Made by a program: the position numbers and the translations under genes
The notes under the pieces: generated by a model
What the model was told of the DNA's origin: nothing
The model's database searches: none
The model's input: the letters and a program-made list of their open reading frames with translations, nothing else
Origin: Chryseobacterium sp.
GTDB taxonomy: Bacteria; Bacteroidota; Bacteroidia; Flavobacteriales; Weeksellaceae
NCBI GenBank assembly: GCA_003248755.1
Contig: QFQW01000112.1
Coordinates: forward strand, 1-8,630
DNA: 8,630 nucleotides
Reading direction: 5' to 3'
Part shown: piece after piece, positions 6,624-8,630 of the stretch
Layout: every line of letters starts with the position of its first letter
Position numbering within the stretch: the first letter of the stretch is position 1

Positions 6624-8468
6624 ATGAGCTTAATATCCAAAGAAGACTTGATAAAAGCATCGGGATTAGATAAGATAGGTTTTCTGAAAAGACCTGTTGC
6701 GTCTGCCATTATGAATCTTGCCAAGATTAATGATGTTAATAATCTCTATGATAAACTTAAACATACGAAAGGTGTAGAGTTCTTTGATCAATTTATAAAA
6801 GAACAGGAACTCAGTTACATTGTTTTCGAAGAAGATCTTGCGAAAGTTCCAAAAACAGGTCCTTTCATCATTGTTTCCAATCATCCACTTGGTGCATTAG
6901 ATGGGATTTTGATGTGCAAAATTTTGCTTCGTGTCCGTCCGGATTTTAAAGTTATGGGCAATTTTCTTCTTTCGAAAATCGAACCAATGGCTCCATTTGT
7001 TCTTTCTGTAAATCCTTTTGAAGGCAGAAAAGATGCATATAATAGCACTTCAGGAATGCGGGAAACCATGAAACATTTACAAGAAGGTGGTTGTATTGGG
7101 ATATTTCCTGCGGGAGAAGTTTCCAATAAAAATAATGAATATGGAGAGGTTCTGGATAGACCTTGGGGGAAAACTGCGCTTAAAATTATCAAAAAAGCAA
7201 AAGTCCCTGTTGTTCCGATGTATTTTCATGCAACCAACAGCCAGATGTTTTATAATGTAGCGAAGTTACATCCGGATTTGCAAACGATGATGTTGCCAGC
7301 AGAGATGATGAAGAAAAGAGATAAACCCATCCGGATTAGAATTGGAAAACCGATTTCCGTAAAACAGATGGAAGAGGAAGAAACAATTGAAGAATTGGGC
7401 GATTATCTTTATAATAAGGTTTATATGCTCAAGTCATATTATGAGAGAAGAAAAAGCATTACGGAGAAACTGAAACTTCCGAACATGTCTCTCAAACTTC
7501 CTTTACAGAAACAGAATAATATTGTTCAAAATATCATTGATGAAACGCCGGTCGAGGATATCGTCAATGAAATCAATATGTTGAAAGAAGCGGAAAATAA
7601 AAAGCTTTTTTCTCATGGAGATTATGATGTGTTTTTTACAAAATCCGAAGATATTCCTTCTATAATGAGGGAGATTGGACGACAAAGAGAGCTGACATTC
7701 CGTGCAATTGGAGAAGGTACAAATTTGCCTTTTGATTTGGATGAGTATGATAATCATTATCATCACCTTTTCCTTTGGGATAATAATGATAGAAAATTAG
7801 TTGGAGCTTATAGAATGGCTCTAGGTTCTGAGGTGATGAGAAAGTATGGAATCAATGGGTTCTACACTAGCTCGCTTTTCGAATATGATCCTGAATTACA
7901 ACCCTTCTTCAGAAAAGTGATAGAGATGGGAAGGGCTTATATCTCTGTAGGATATCAGCAAAAACCATTTCCGTTATTCTTGCTTTGGAGAGGAATTGTG
8001 CACGTTTGTTTGAGAAATCCGGAGCATAAATTTCTGATGGGAGGTGTAAGTATCAGCAACAAATTTTCTGAATTTTCAAAATCTTTAATGATAGAGTTTA
8101 TGCGTTCACATTATTACGATTCTGCAGTTGCACAATATATTCATCCAAAGAATGAGTTCAAGGTGGTGATGAAAGAGCGCGATAAAGCCTTGTTTTTTGA
8201 AGATATGGATGCAGATCTTAATAAGTTAGATAAGATAATTGATGATCTTGAGCCTGAATTAAGATTGCCTGTTTTGATAAAAAAATATATCAAGCAAAAT
8301 GCAAAAATGATTGCTTTTAACGTAGATCCAAATTTCAATGACGCAATTGATGGATTGATGTATATTAGGATTAGTGATCTTCCGGAAGATACGATTAAAC
8401 CTGTTTTGGAAGAATTAAGTGATTTTTTCAAGTCTCAAACCGAAAAAAAATCGACTGATAATCAATGA
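6624..8468 (+). CDS. olsF: Two-domain acyltransferase, probable ornithine lipid synthase OlsF
   Basis: The 614-residue protein joins two acyltransferase domains. The N-terminal half (about 60-270) is a PlsC-like lysophospholipid acyltransferase: SNHPLGALDG (85-94, catalytic H87 and D93 in an H-x5-D spacing), NPFEGRKDAY (130-139), GIFPAGEVS (159-167) and VPVVPMYFHATNS (194-206). The C-terminal half (about 335-520) is a GNAT-fold OlsB/hemolysin-like acyl-ACP transferase: RELTFRAIGEGT, LVGAYRMALG, EMGRAYIS (434-441) and LLWRGI. This order is that of OlsF, described in Serratia and Flavobacterium, where the C-terminal domain N-acylates ornithine and the N-terminal domain adds the second acyl chain to make the aminolipid. 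It is probably membrane-associated, though no clear transmembrane helix is seen. The last 90 residues are charged and helical. ATG 6624 lies 8 nt after lysC, so they are likely cotranscribed. A related non-ornithine acylamino-acid lipid product is possible. Confidence 0.82.
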   Translation: MSLISKEDLIKASGLDKIGFLKRPVASAIMNLAKINDVNNLYDKLKHTKGVEFFDQFIKEQELSYIVFEEDLAKVPKTGPFIIVSNHPLGALDGILMCKILLRVRPDFKVMGNFLLSKIEPMAPFVLSVNPFEGRKDAYNSTSGMRETMKHLQEGGCIGIFPAGEVSNKNNEYGEVLDRPWGKTALKIIKKAKVPVVPMYFHATNSQMFYNVAKLHPDLQTMMLPAEMMKKRDKPIRIRIGKPISVKQMEEEETIEELGDYLYNKVYMLKSYYERRKSITEKLKLPNMSLKLPLQKQNNIVQNIIDETPVEDIVNEINMLKEAENKKLFSHGDYDVFFTKSEDIPSIMREIGRQRELTFRAIGEGTNLPFDLDEYDNHYHHLFLWDNNDRKLVGAYRMALGSEVMRKYGINGFYTSSLFEYDPELQPFFRKVIEMGRAYISVGYQQKPFPLFLLWRGIVHVCLRNPEHKFLMGGVSISNKFSEFSKSLMIEFMRSHYYDSAVAQYIHPKNEFKVVMKERDKALFFEDMDADLNKLDKIIDDLEPELRLPVLIKKYIKQNAKMIAFNVDPNFNDAIDGLMYIRISDLPEDTIKPVLEELSDFFKSQTEKKSTDNQ

Positions 8469-8503
8469 TTTTTGTTGTAAATAGTGAAGAATTTTCAATA
8501 TAA

Positions 8504-8535
8504 TTTGCATTATATAAATAAAGATTCTACTTTTG
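8504..8535 (+). promoter_or_regulatory. Promoter of tRNA-Phe
   Basis: TTTG (8504-8507), a 20-nt spacer, then TACTTTTG (8528-8535) is an almost ideal Bacteroidota promoter (TTTG, 19-20 nt, TAnnTTTG). The start of transcription would fall near 8540-8542, about 24 nt before the mature tRNA. The tRNA therefore has its own promoter rather than depending on the upstream operon. Confidence 0.75.
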
Positions 8536-8564
8536 CACCACTCAAAACAACAGTAGAGAGTGAT

Positions 8565-8630
<66 letters not shown>

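Noticed and set aside
6881..7192. Minus-strand open frame of 103 codons
   Set aside because: It is antisense to the acyltransferase domain of the OlsF-like gene; no independent protein features.
8498..8515. Palindrome ATATAAT-TTGC-ATTATAT after the acyltransferase gene
   Set aside because: The stem is entirely A/T and overlaps the tRNA -33 box; too unstable for a terminator, and likely by chance in AT-rich spacer.

Overview
The window looks like chromosomal DNA of a Flavobacteriia member (Bacteroidota), probably in or near the Chryseobacterium/Epilithonimonas group. The reasons are: AT-rich DNA; start codons without Shine-Dalgarno sequences; Bacteroidota-type promoters (TTTG, about 20 nt, TAnnTTTG); a flavobacterial MenC and aspartate kinase; a fused two-domain acyltransferase of the OlsF kind; and a short GCTCCGTAGGAGC hairpin repeat that I associate with this group from memory. 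The genus is an inference.

Layout. Positions 1-1296 carry no intact gene. They are stop-dense in all frames and hold only short open stretches that look like decayed coding DNA. Positions 1309-2119 (minus strand) hold two adjoining gene remnants. One is a DUF3108-like protein with two in-frame stop codons and no signal peptide. The other is a short fragment that resembles the C-terminus of a pyroglutamyl-peptidase-like protein; the two frames cross at an A8 run. Positions 2113-2890 (minus) hold two overlapping, very AT-rich genes for exported proteins of unknown function: a 51-residue peptide (2735-2890) and a 213-residue protein (2113-2754). Positions 2891-3045 are non-coding and carry two copies of a small hairpin repeat whose closing base pair covaries.

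Positions 3046-5137 (minus) are housekeeping genes: fbp (class I fructose-1,6-bisphosphatase, gluconeogenesis), then a perfect 10-bp terminator hairpin, then menC (o-succinylbenzoate synthase, menaquinone synthesis) only 14 nt further on. A 239-bp divergent promoter region (5138-5376) follows. Positions 5377-8468 (plus) are a two-gene operon: aspartate kinase and, 8 nt later, a 614-residue protein with an N-terminal PlsC-like acyltransferase domain and a C-terminal GNAT/OlsB-like domain, which is the architecture of OlsF, the bifunctional ornithine-lipid synthase. The window ends inside a tRNA-Phe(GAA) gene that has its own textbook Bacteroidota promoter.

The right-hand 5.6 kb is ordinary core genome: carbon metabolism, quinone synthesis, aspartate-family amino acids and membrane lipid. 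The left-hand 3 kb is an accessory or decay zone. I do not see a defence system, CRISPR array, complete transposon or phage module. The least explained intact material is the overlapping pair of secreted proteins at 2113-2890.
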